Of a stretch of 64,000 nucleotides of DNA, positions 1-8,800 are shown in pieces. The DNA lies in contig JAUYEI010000128.1 of the NCBI GenBank assembly GCA_030691385.1, forward strand, positions 1 to 64,000, read 5' to 3'. Within the stretch, counting starts at the first letter, position 1. Each line of letters begins with the position of its first letter. The notes under the pieces were generated by a model. The model saw nothing but the letters and a program-made list of their open reading frames with translations, searched no databases and was not told where the DNA came from. A program made the translations under genes and the position numbers. The stretch is from Azonexus sp. (GTDB taxonomy: Bacteria; Pseudomonadota; Gammaproteobacteria; Burkholderiales; Rhodocyclaceae).

Positions 1-60
1 ACAATTGCTTTCATGCGTTATCGCCCTCGAAGGTTGCTTTGATCCGCTATCTTTCGCGTT

Positions 61-132
61 GTCCAACGTTGTAGGTAAGGGGCGCTGCGCGGCGCTTTAT
101 CGCGCAGCGTCCCTTGGAGCGCCGGGTTGGGC
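61..132 (-). repeat. attC recombination site of integron cassette
   Basis: GTCCAAC ... GGCGCTGCGCGGCGCTTTATCGCGCAGCGTCC ... GTTGGGC; RYYYAAC/GTTRRRY ends with an imperfect palindromic centre shared with the other attC sites. Confidence 0.85.
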
Positions 133-234
133 AATAGTGCCCGGCAGCGTGATGAGGCCGAGCTACGCGCACAAAGTCGGCGCTGGCGAGACGGCGAGCT
201 GAAAATGATAAGGCCCACGGAAACCCCTCTGCCG

Positions 235-411
235 CTATGAGTAGGCAACGGTAACGAAAACTGCCGCGCCAACGATGACACCGATAACAATGTATTCGCC
301 AATGCACTGAGCCTTCTTTGGTTCGAGATGGAAAGTGCGGCCCACGACACGACCAGCCAAATAAGCGACAGTCTCGCCAATTGCGGAAGCGGTAGCGTCG
401 AGAAGGCTCAT
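235..411 (-). CDS. small membrane protein in integron cassette (58 aa)
   Basis: MSLLDATASAIGETVAYLAGRVVGRTFHLEPKKAQCIGEYIVIGVIVGAAVFVTVAYS, one C-terminal hydrophobic segment; lies between attC sites in cassette orientation. Confidence 0.5.
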   Translation of the reverse strand: MSLLDATASAIGETVAYLAGRVVGRTFHLEPKKAQCIGEYIVIGVIVGAAVFVTVAYS

Positions 412-476
412 GACACCCAGCGACCGAAGGGAGCGAGGTTGATCGCCGGGTTTGACTGGTTTCGGTTCATGGTCAC

Positions 477-734
477 CTAGCCTGAAAATAGACCAGACAT
501 AGCGGCAAGCACAGAAGCAACTGCGACTATTGCACCAGCGATAACGGCAAGCCCTGACCGAAATAGCAAGGTGGCTCCAAGCTTCAGCTCGGTGTCCTTT
601 CGGGAGCGGTATTTCAGCACAGCGATGACACAAATAACTGCCCCCGCAATGAGCAGTGCGGCAGGATGCAACATGACGGTGAGGAGCGCGCTCAAGAAAA
701 ATAACGCTGTGGGTACGACAATATTCTTGTTCAT
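477..734 (-). CDS. small membrane protein in integron cassette (85 aa)
   Basis: MNKNIVVPTALFFLSALLTVMLHPAALLIAGAVICVIAVLKYRSRKD..., about three hydrophobic segments; same cassette as the 58-aa ORF. Confidence 0.6.
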   Translation of the reverse strand: MNKNIVVPTALFFLSALLTVMLHPAALLIAGAVICVIAVLKYRSRKDTELKLGATLLFRSGLAVIAGAIVAVASVLAAMSGLFSG

Positions 735-751
735 GACGCTCCTATGGCGAC

Positions 752-817
752 GCCCAACGTAGAGCTAACCGGCGCTGCGCGGCTTTATCGCAAGTCGCCT
801 GGAACGCCGGGTTGGGC
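752..817 (-). repeat. attC recombination site
   Basis: GCCCAACG...GGCGCTGCGCGGCTTTATCGCAAGTCGCC...GTTGGGC. Confidence 0.85.
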
Positions 818-1360
818 CATTTCCACCACCCATAAACGCAATTGACTGGGCTGTGGAAATGTCTGTGGAATTGCAGATAACGAGAATGGAAGCTCTGGTG
901 TTTCTGCAAGCGGTGTATCCATAAGGTTTCTTTCTCGGCTAATTTCAATTGCAAGTTTCAGGTAACGGCGAAGAAGCAGGATTGGAGGAAATTGGTTTTT
1001 CTCCATCAGCCATTCGAGTGCGTCACGGGCGCACTTTGAGCTGTTACACGAACGGCACGCCCAGACGAGGTTGTCGCCAGAGTTCGCTCCACCTCGCTTT
1101 GTCGGTATGAGATGGTCAACAGATAAGTAGTCTCGGCTTCCGCAGTAGCAGCAAGCTTGGGGCAGCACCATCTTCAAGCGTTCGTCGTTAGCTAGAGGGC
1201 CTATGCTCATGGTCTGATTATTTAGACCTTTGTAGAGACGAGAACGAATCATGAAATGTGTGCGCCCGTACTTATCGGCTTTCGCAGTGATAGCCGAATG
1301 AGCCATCGCGAGGTTCGCGTATGACCAGTGGAGCAACTCGCCAAGAGTGGTAATTTCCAT
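785..1360 (-). CDS. HNH endonuclease family protein (integron cassette)
   Basis: CCYCGSRDYLSVDHLIPTKRGGANSGDNLVWACRSCNSSKCARD = HNH motif with paired CxxC; flanked by attC sites. Confidence 0.85.
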   Translation of the reverse strand: MEITTLGELLHWSYANLAMAHSAITAKADKYGRTHFMIRSRLYKGLNNQTMSIGPLANDERLKMVLPQACCYCGSRDYLSVDHLIPTKRGGANSGDNLVWACRSCNSSKCARDALEWLMEKNQFPPILLLRRYLKLAIEISRERNLMDTPLAETPELPFSLSAIPQTFPQPSQLRLWVVEMAQPGVPGDLR

Positions 1361-1367
1361 TACTCAG

Positions 1368-1437
1368 GCCCAACGTTCAAGGTCAGGAGCGGTGCGCGGC
1401 TTTATCGCGCAGCGTCCCCTGCACCGCAGAGTTGGGC
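1368..1437 (-). repeat. attC recombination site
   Basis: GCCCAACGTTC...GCGCGGCTTTATCGCGCAGCGTCCC...GTTGGGC. Confidence 0.85.
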
Positions 1438-2685
1438 GTCGCCGCAAAGGCGGCTCAAAATCGAGTCGCAGGCCGTGACGATTGAATTGCAATTGGCAAA
1501 TCGGGTCGCGACCTGCTGACAACGCTGATTCAACGAGCTGTCGGTGGTTAGCTTCTTAAGTGCACCTGCAACAACATGAGGAACATACTGCTTTGGCAAA
1601 ACTTCTTGTGCCACGCCAAGGCGCACCGCGTGGGCGGAATTGTCAAACTGATCATAGGCGACAGGCCGGATAAGTTGTGGAATGCCTGCACGTAATGCTT
1701 GGCTGGTGGAGCCGATGCCGCCGTGATGGACGAATGCGGCAAGCTTGGGCAGCAAGGCACCAAAGGGGGCATAGTCGACGTGAATCACACCTTTGGGCAG
1801 TGAAGCCGGAACTTGCTGTGGGAAATGCGTTAGGAGGATCGCCCGCAACCCAGTAGTTTCTGAGGCTTCGACAGATGTTTTGAAGAATTCATGCGCAGTG
1901 GCGGTGGCTGTTCCTGCTGAGAAGGCGACAGGCGGCTGATCGGCTTTTATAAATTCGTCGAGGCGTGGCGAGAGGGAAGCCTGATAGCCGTGATCATATA
2001 AAGGAAAGTCGGCTAGAGCCACGTGTCCGGGCCAGTCGCGTTGGGGCTCACCGAACCAGTCCGGAAACAATCCAACTACGCAGTCTGCCTCATGAATCCA
2101 GGAGCGGAATATCCGATCTACACTAGGCAGGCCGAGCTCGGCCCGGTATCTATTGAGTGGTGCCGTGAAGTTAGGATCATAGAAAGTCTTGTCAAGCATC
2201 CACCAAGCCGTCCGCTTCAGCAGAGATGGTGTGCGCGATGTAATCCAATTTGGAACCAGTCGCGGCGGCCTCACATTCGACCGAAAGACGGACGGTGCCA
2301 GGTGAACGGTTGCACAAGGAACGCGGTCGGTTTCTCTCAACAAGCGAGGAGAAAACAACAATGAATTTCCGAGAGCTATTGTATTGCTTGGAATGACATC
2401 CGCTTTCATGGCCCGGTAGTACTCTGGGCAAATCTCGGCATACTCCATTGCTACACGCTTGAAAGCGCGGCTTGGGTCGCCATCTGACAGTTCGCCAAAT
2501 AGTGAGGAATATTTCTCGACCGTACTTATGGGTACGAAGCGAATTGCAGAATCCGTTGTGTAGCTGCGGAAGAACGGATTTGCATAAAGAATGACTTCGT
2601 GCCCGCGAGCAGCGAACTCTCGACCCAGTGCAACGAATGGCAGTACATCGCCGTGACTGCCTGCTGTAGAAATTAGCACTCTCAT
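1402..2685 (-). CDS. glycosyltransferase, GT1/UDP-glucuronosyltransferase-like (integron cassette)
   Basis: MRVLISTAGSHGDVLPFVALGREFAARGHEV N-terminus and FVHHGGIGSTSQALRAGIPQLIRPVAYDQFDNSAHAVRLGV donor-binding motif; 3' end runs into attC. Confidence 0.85.
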   Translation of the reverse strand: MRVLISTAGSHGDVLPFVALGREFAARGHEVILYANPFFRSYTTDSAIRFVPISTVEKYSSLFGELSDGDPSRAFKRVAMEYAEICPEYYRAMKADVIPSNTIALGNSLLFSPRLLRETDRVPCATVHLAPSVFRSNVRPPRLVPNWITSRTPSLLKRTAWWMLDKTFYDPNFTAPLNRYRAELGLPSVDRIFRSWIHEADCVVGLFPDWFGEPQRDWPGHVALADFPLYDHGYQASLSPRLDEFIKADQPPVAFSAGTATATAHEFFKTSVEASETTGLRAILLTHFPQQVPASLPKGVIHVDYAPFGALLPKLAAFVHHGGIGSTSQALRAGIPQLIRPVAYDQFDNSAHAVRLGVAQEVLPKQYVPHVVAGALKKLTTDSSLNQRCQQVATRFANCNSIVTACDSILSRLCGDAQLCGAGDAAR

Positions 2686-2718
2686 AATGATGGCTCAAGG
2701 TCGTGTGGAAAACGTGAC

Positions 2719-2808
2719 GCCCAACGTTGTAGGTAAAGGGCGCTGCGCGGCGCTTCATCGCGCAGCGTCCAGCGACCGGAGGGAGCGGCCTTGACCGCAG
2801 TGTTAGAA
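2719..2808 (-). repeat. attC recombination site
   Basis: GCCCAACGTTGTAGGTAAAGGGCGCTGCGCGGCGCTTCATCGCGCAGCGTCCAGCGACC...TGTTAGAAG. Confidence 0.85.
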
Positions 2809-3044
2809 GGGTTTGCCGGGAAAGCGGTAGTGCAAGCGAACGGCTTGCAGTCGAGACCGCCGGTGGCAAACGGAAAATGCTTTGCAGCCGGGAAAGCCCC
2901 AAAACCCGAGGATTTTGATTTTGGCTGAAATTTCCGGTTGACCGTAGCAACGCCGAAAACGCTGAGCCGACGGGCCAAAACAGGGACAGAGCCAAGAGCA
3001 AGCGACGGGCGGCGAAGTGACATGAGAAACCGGAGCCTTCTAAC
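2809..3044 (-). other. small integron cassette without recognisable gene, near-duplicate of 4544-4779
   Basis: Bounded by GTTAGAAG and CTTCTAAC; near-identical to 4544-4779 and contains a copy of the dispersed ~40-bp repeat. Confidence 0.75.
2911..2952 (-). repeat. dispersed ~40-bp repeat, copy in integron cassette
   Basis: gattttgattttggctgaaatttccggttgaccgtagcaacg. Confidence 0.8.
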
Positions 3045-3124
3045 GTGTAGATGACCGGCGCTGCGCGGCTTTATCGCGCAGCGTCCAGCGACTGAAAGGA
3101 GCGAGGTTGAGCGCCATGTTAAGT
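3038..3124 (-). repeat. attC recombination site
   Basis: TTCTAACGTGTAGATGACCGGCGCTGCGCGGCTTTATCGCGCAGCGTCCAGCGACT...GTTAAGT. Confidence 0.8.
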
Positions 3125-3877
3125 GACTTTTTGGATCGTGCGGCATTTTGGAAAAGCGGAGCAGCCCCAAAATTTGCCACCCGCGAGTTCTCCGCTTTTT
3201 GTTGTGCGCAGAACCATTTGTTCACCGCATTTTGGACATGACCTTGGCGCATGGGGATCTAAGCGGCATTGAATATTCTGCACATGCTCACGATTTGTGG
3301 CGAGCGACGGAGCCATTCTGCCGGTGCTAATTGCAGTGGACACTGCCTCAACTTCGGAGAGCGATAGAAAAACTTCGGTCTTTGACTTGATGTAAGAAAT
3401 ATATCCACCCGCGTAAGTAACGTTTGCCGGCATCTTTGTCTTGAACTCGCTCCCGCCGACAAAGACAACGACAGAGTGAATTTTCTCCGGCGGAAGATTT
3501 AGCAGGGCTTCCAATGCTTTGACATGCTTATAGTTTTGGCGAAGCGGGTTTTGAAATTTGTTGGTCTTCTTGAAAATCCTCTGTGTCCACATGGGCTGAT
3601 GCTCATCGCCAAAAATCCAGCCACTGTAGTTTTTTGTTTCAACGACGAACAAACCAAATCGTGATACGAAGATGTGATCGATTTGCGTCGTTCCATCGGG
3701 TGTTTTAAGCGTGACATTGTGAATCGGTCGGTACTCCTTTGGGTCAAGGAGGAACTTTGCAGACAACCTGACCAACCATTCGCCAAAGACCCCCTTAAAC
3801 CATGGAGTTTTAACGACAGCGACTGCAATGAGTAGAGGAAATATCCACCACAGTTGAACAAAGAGTGATTTGAGCAT
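3119..3877 (-). CDS. NERD (nuclease-related) domain protein with C-terminal zinc ribbon (integron cassette)
   Basis: HNVTLKTPDGTTQIDHIFVSRFGLFVVETKNYSGWIFGDEHQPMWTQ NERD signature; CPKCGEQMVLR...GGKFWGCSAFPKCR topoisomerase-type zinc finger. Confidence 0.88.
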   Translation of the reverse strand: MLKSLFVQLWWIFPLLIAVAVVKTPWFKGVFGEWLVRLSAKFLLDPKEYRPIHNVTLKTPDGTTQIDHIFVSRFGLFVVETKNYSGWIFGDEHQPMWTQRIFKKTNKFQNPLRQNYKHVKALEALLNLPPEKIHSVVVFVGGSEFKTKMPANVTYAGGYISYIKSKTEVFLSLSEVEAVSTAISTGRMAPSLATNREHVQNIQCRLDPHAPRSCPKCGEQMVLRTTKSGELAGGKFWGCSAFPKCRTIQKVT

Positions 3878-3896
3878 GGATGTATATACCTGCTGA

Positions 3897-3968
3897 AGTT
3901 ACCGTGCTAGGTCAGTGGACGGCGGACAGCGAAGCTGGCCGACGGTCCGCTGGACCGGAATGTTGGGC
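3897..3968 (-). repeat. divergent attC site
   Basis: Imperfect palindrome GGACGGCGGACAGCGAAGCTGGCCGACGGTCCGCTGGACC with GTTGGGC on one side; the other core site is degenerate. Confidence 0.55.
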
Positions 3969-4011
3969 GTCGCTGCTGCCGAAAGGATATTCATGACTTT
4001 CTGGTTCCTGC

Positions 4012-4437
4012 TCATGGTAGTGGAACGACAATGGACTCCTGCAAGCGTTCGAGGCGCCACGAACTTAGGAGCCGAGAAACAATAACTTGAACATTCTGGC
4101 TGTGCTGGCGGGCGCGCTGCGGCGTTGCCGGTCGCTTGCAGGGAATGACCATGCGGCGCGACCGGCGCCTTGCATCGCATCCCGCCAGCGCACCCCTATT
4201 TGTCCAACTTGTTATTTCTCGGCTCCTTAGTCCATTTGCTGTACCCACAACGCGAATAGCTCCTTTGTCCAAGCCTTCCCAGGCAAAGGCAATCTCGATT
4301 TCGAATTCTTCGCCGCCGTAGTGGACTGCAATTTGTGCTGCTGGAGCCCCAACAAGCGCTGCAAGTTCAGCGGGTGGAACTGTGCGCCACTTTTCTAATT
4401 CGTTCGCAAGTGCCGAATATGCGTGAGCTCGATGCAT
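4012..4437 (-). CDS. hypothetical cassette protein; C-terminal half encoded by an inserted MITE-like element
   Basis: MHRAHAYSALANELEKWRTVPPAELAALVGAPAAQIAVHYGGEEFEIEIAFAWEGLDKGAIRVVGTANGLRSREI followed by low-complexity basic sequence that coincides with the inverted-repeat element at 4064-4230. Confidence 0.5.
   Translation of the reverse strand: MHRAHAYSALANELEKWRTVPPAELAALVGAPAAQIAVHYGGEEFEIEIAFAWEGLDKGAIRVVGTANGLRSREITSWTNRGALAGCDARRRSRRMVIPCKRPATPQRARQHSQNVQVIVSRLLSSWRLERLQESIVVPLP
4064..4230. mobile_element. MITE-like element with terminal inverted repeats inside a cassette ORF
   Basis: CTTAGGAGCCGAGAAAcAATAACTTG (4064-4089) vs reverse complement of 4205-4230 CTAAGGAGCCGAGAAATAACAAGTTG; inner arms also pair (GCTGGCGGG). 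Confidence 0.65.
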
Positions 4438-4453
4438 GGGTTAGACCTTAGAC

Positions 4454-4543
4454 GCCCAACGTTGTAGGTAAGGGGCGCTGCGCGGAGCTTTATCGCGCAG
4501 CGTCCAGCGACCGGAGGGAGCGGCCTTGACCGCAGTGTTAGAA
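4454..4543 (-). repeat. attC recombination site
   Basis: GCCCAACGTTGTAGGTAAGGGGCGCTGCGCGGAGCTTTATCGCGCAGCGTCCAGCGACC...GTTAGAA. Confidence 0.85.
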
Positions 4544-4779
4544 GGGTTTGCCGGGAAAGCGGCGGTGCAAACGAACTGCTTGCAGCCGCGAGCGCTGGCG
4601 GCAAACGGAAAATGCCTGGCAGCCGGGAAAAGCCCAAAACCCGAGGGTTTTGATTTTGGCTGAAATTTCCGGTTGACCGTAGCAACGCCGAAAACGCTGA
4701 GCCGACGGGCCAAAACAGGCACAGAGCCAAGAGCAAGCGACGGGCGGCGAAGTGACATGAGAAACCAGAACCTTCTAAC
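4544..4779 (-). other. small intI-proximal cassette without recognisable gene, near-duplicate of 2809-3044
   Basis: Same sequence class as 2809-3044 including its attC; ends at TTCTAAC at the presumed attI junction. Confidence 0.75.
4650..4688 (-). repeat. dispersed ~40-bp repeat, copy in integron cassette
   Basis: tgattttggctgaaatttccggttgaccgtagcaacg. Confidence 0.8.
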
Positions 4780-4885
4780 GAATCAGTAGACACCCCGGCG
4801 GGTGTCTACTTCCCGCCAGCGTGGTGTATAAAAACAAAAATATCCTGATAACATTTTGATTTTTAATTCCTCATTGGAAACTGCA
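4773..4885. promoter_or_regulatory. putative attI / intI-cassette intergenic region with a perfect hairpin
   Basis: Lies between the first cassette boundary TTCTAAC and intI; contains GTAGACACCC-cggc-GGGTGTCTAC at 4786-4809. Confidence 0.6.
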
Positions 4886-5869
4886 ATGTCTGGCGAACTG
4901 TCTTCTGCACCACAGCCACCAAAATTGCTTGATCAGGTGCGGAACCGGATTCGGGTCAAGCATTACAGCATACGCACTGAAACGCAATATCTGAACTGGA
5001 TAAGACGTTTCATTTTGTTTCATGACAAGCGGCATCCGCGCGAGATGGGTGCGGTTGAGGTTGAGGCGTTTTTGACGCATCTGGCCGTCAAAGGCCGGGT
5101 GGCGGCTTCGACGCAGAATCAGGCGCTGTCGGCTTTGCTTTTCCTGTATAGGGAAGTGCTCGGGATCAATTTGCCGTGGCTCAATGGCGTGGTTCGCGCC
5201 AAGCAGCCGCAGCGTTTGCCGGTGGTGTTGACGCGCCAGGAGGTGAGCGGGTTGCTCGATCGCATGAATGGGCTGCACGGCATGATGGCGCGTTTGTTGT
5301 ACGGCACCGGCATGCGTTTGATGGAGTGCGTGCGGCTGCGCGTCAAGGATGTCGAATTCGAGCGGGCGGAGATTGTGGTGCGCGATGGCAAGGGGGCCAA
5401 GGATCGGGTGACGATGCTGCCGCAATCCTTGAACGGGCCCTTGCGGGATCATTTGCGGTGGCGCCGCCAGCTGTTTGACGACGACAAGGCCAAGGGGCGG
5501 GCAGCGGTGTATTTGCCCCATGCGCTGGATAGAAAGTATCCGAACGCCGAGACGGAGTGGGCCTGGCCGTATGTTTTTCCGACTGCCGGTTTTTCGGCGG
5601 ATCCGCGCAGCGGTGATGAGCGGCGTCATCATGTCGATGAAAAGGCCTTGCAGCGGGCGGTCAAGAAGGCGGTGCAGGCGAGCGGCATTGCCAAGCTGGC
5701 GACGCCGCATACTTTTCGCCATTCGTTTGCGACGCATTTGCTGCAGTCCGGTTACGATATCCGTACCGTGCAGGAATTGCTGGGCCACGCCGACGTGGCC
5801 ACTACAATGATTTACACACATGTGTTGAACAAGGGCGGGCGCGGCGTTGTTTCGCCGCTGGACGTTTAG
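4886..5869 (+). CDS. intI: integron integrase IntI (tyrosine recombinase)
   Basis: [31 protein letters not shown]-terminus, IntI-specific extra region [36 protein letters not shown], catalytic [42 protein letters not shown] at 4886 (4856 alternative). Confidence 0.95.
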   Translation: MSGELSSAPQPPKLLDQVRNRIRVKHYSIRTETQYLNWIRRFILFHDKRHPREMGAVEVEAFLTHLAVKGRVAASTQNQALSALLFLYREVLGINLPWLNGVVRAKQPQRLPVVLTRQEVSGLLDRMNGLHGMMARLLYGTGMRLMECVRLRVKDVEFERAEIVVRDGKGAKDRVTMLPQSLNGPLRDHLRWRRQLFDDDKAKGRAAVYLPHALDRKYPNAETEWAWPYVFPTAGFSADPRSGDERRHHVDEKALQRAVKKAVQASGIAKLATPHTFRHSFATHLLQSGYDIRTVQELLGHADVATTMIYTHVLNKGGRGVVSPLDV

Positions 5870-5875
5870 AAACTT

Positions 5876-8800
5876 ATGAAAAATCAGAACGCCGGACAAC
5901 GGCGCGAAATTCCCGCGGCTGCGGGTTTGACCAGCGACGCGCGTCGCCTGCGCAGCCTGCAACGCGATGTACTGCGGTCAACCGGAAATGATCGCGAAAA
6001 ACTGAATGCCGATCTGGCGGCCTTGCTGGCCCGCTCGCAGGCGGCGGTCATCGAGCGTCGTGCCCGCTTGCCGAAGCCGGAATTCCAGAGCGATCTGCCG
6101 GTCAACGAGCGACGGGCCGATATCGCCGAGTTGATCGAGAAGAATCAGGTGGTCATCGTCTGCGGCGAAACCGGCTCGGGCAAGACCACACAGTTGCCGA
6201 AGATTTGCCTCGATCTCGGCCTTGGCGCCCGTGGCCTGATCGGCCACACCCAGCCGCGCCGGCTGGCCGCTCGTTCGGTCGCGACGCGGCTGGCGCAGGA
6301 ATTGAAAACGCAGGTTGGCGCTGGTGTCGGCGTCAAGATCCGTTTCCAGGATCGGTCGTCCCCGGAGAGTTGGGTCAAGCTCATGACTGACGGCATCCTG
6401 CTTGCCGAGTCGCAGTCCGATCCCTATCTGAATGCCTACGAGGCGATCATCATCGACGAGGCGCACGAGCGCAGCCTCAACATCGATTTCCTGCTCGGCT
6501 ATCTCAAGCAGTTGCTGGCCAAGCGGCCGGATTTGAAGGTCATCATCACCTCGGCGACCATCGATGCCGAGCGCTTCTCGCAGCATTTCAACGGCGCGCC
6601 GGTGATCGAAGTGTCCGGCCGGCTCTATCCGGTCGAAGTGCGTTACCGGCCAGTCGAGGATCTCGACAAGAAGGACGACGAACGCGATCTCTACGACGCC
6701 ATCGTCGATGCCGCCGACGAAGTGGCGCGGCTGGGCAGCGGCGACATCCTCGTCTTCCTGCCCGGTGAGCGGGAAATCCGCGAGGCGGCGGAGGCCTTGA
6801 GAAAGCACGCCCTGGCCCGGCCGGGGCTGTCTTCCGCCCATGCGCCGGAAATCCTGCCGCTCTTTTCCCGCCTGTCAGCTGGCGATCAGGACCGCATCTT
6901 CAAGCCCTCGGGCGGCCAGCGGCGCATCGTGCTGGCGACCAATGTGGCCGAAACTTCGCTCACCGTGCCGGGCATTCGCTACGTCATCGACACCGGGCTG
7001 GCCCGGGTCAAGCGTTATTCCTACCGCAACAAGGTCGAGCAGTTGCAGATCGAAAAAGTGTCTCAGGCGGCGGCCCGGCAGCGAGCGGGGCGTTGCGGCC
7101 GCGTGGCGGCGGGCGTCTGCATCCGGCTGTACGACGAACTCGATTTTAACGCCCGGCCGCCGTTCACCGATCCGGAAATCCTCCGTTCATCGCTGGCCGG
7201 CGTCATCCTGCGCATGAAGTCGCTGCGCCTGACCGATGTCGAGAGCTTCCCCTTCATCGAACCGCCGCCAGCCAAGGCCATCGCCGACGGCTACGCGCTG
7301 TTGCAGGAGCTCGGCGCGCTCGACGACGACAATGTGCTGACGCCGATCGGTGCGTCGCTCGCCAAGCTGCCCCTCGATCCGCGCATCGGCCGCATGCTTG
7401 TTGCGGCGCGCGACCTCGGTTGTTTGAAGGAAGTCATGGTCATCGCCGCCGGCCTCTCGGCGCAGGACCCGCGCGAACGGCCGCAGGATAGACAGCAGGC
7501 GGCAGATGAAAAGCACAAATTGTTTGCCGACGAGAAATCGGAATTCCTCGGTTGGTGGAAGTTGTGGAACTGGTTCCAGAACGCCGTCGAACACAAGAAA
7601 TCGAACAAGCAGCTGGTCGACAACTGCCACGCCCATTTCCTCTCCTACCTGCGCCTGCGCGAGTGGCGCGAGGTGCATGGGCAGTTGCATGCGATGGTGG
7701 CGGAGTTGGGTTGGGTGCGTGAGACTGGCGAGACCCATCCCCACCCCAACCCTCCCCTTGTCCCTGGGGATACCGGCCCTTCGGGCCATAAAGGGGAGGG
7801 AGTGAAGGCCAAGCCCCTCCCCCTTCAAGGGGGAGGAGAGCGCCCCCTCCCCTTCAAGGGGAGGGCTGGGGTGGGGATGGGTGAAACACCCCCCGCCACC
7901 TACGACGCCATCCACCAGGCGCTGCTCGCCGGCCTGCTCGGCAACCTCGGCTGCAAGGCCGACGAGTCCGGTTTCTACCTCGGCGCGCGGGGCATCCGTT
8001 ACCTGATCCATCCCTCGTCACCGCTGCAAAAAAAGGCCGGCAAGTGGATCATGGCGGCCGAGATCACCGAGACGACGCGCCTCTTCGGCCGCTGCGTCGC
8101 CCGCATCGAACCGGACTGGCTGGAGAAAGTGGGCGCTCACCTGATCAAGCGCCAGTATTTTGACGCCCACTGGGAAAAGAAGTCCATGCAGGTCTCCGGC
8201 TGGGAGCGGACAACGCTCTACGGCGTGGTCATCAACCCGAAACGGCGCATCCATTACGGCCCGATGGCGCCGGCCGAATCGCGGGAAATCTTCATCCGCC
8301 AGGGCCTGGTCAGCGAGGAAATCGACGAGGCTTTTGCCAAACGCTGGCCCTTCTTTCAGCACAACCAGAAGTTGATCCGCGAGATCGAACACCTCGAACA
8401 CAAACAGCGCCGGCAGGATGTGCTGGTCGATGACGAACTGATTTTCGCCTTCTACGACTCGATCATCCCGGAAGGCATCCACAACGGCGCGACCTTCGAC
8501 CACTGGCGCAAGGAAGCCGAGCGCGAGACGCCGAAGCTGCTCTACCTGTCGAAAGACGACCTCATGCGTCATTCGGCGGCCGGCGTGACGACCGAGGCTT
8601 TCCCGCATCACCTCAAGGTCGGCGGCATTGATTACCCGCTGAGCTACCACTTCGAGCCGGGTTCGCCGCGCGATGGCGTGACGCTGACCCTGCCGCTGGC
8701 GCAGCTCAACCAGATTCCCGTGTTGCGCATGGAATGGCTGGTGCCGGGGCTGCTCAAGGAAAAGCTCGTGCAGCTCATCAAGACGCTGCCGCAGAAAATT

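Noticed and set aside
61-4543. Repeated ~70-90-bp palindromic units considered as a CRISPR-like array
   Set aside because: Irregular spacing (hundreds of bp to >1 kb), RYYYAAC/GTTRRRY ends and intervening ORFs identify them as attC sites.
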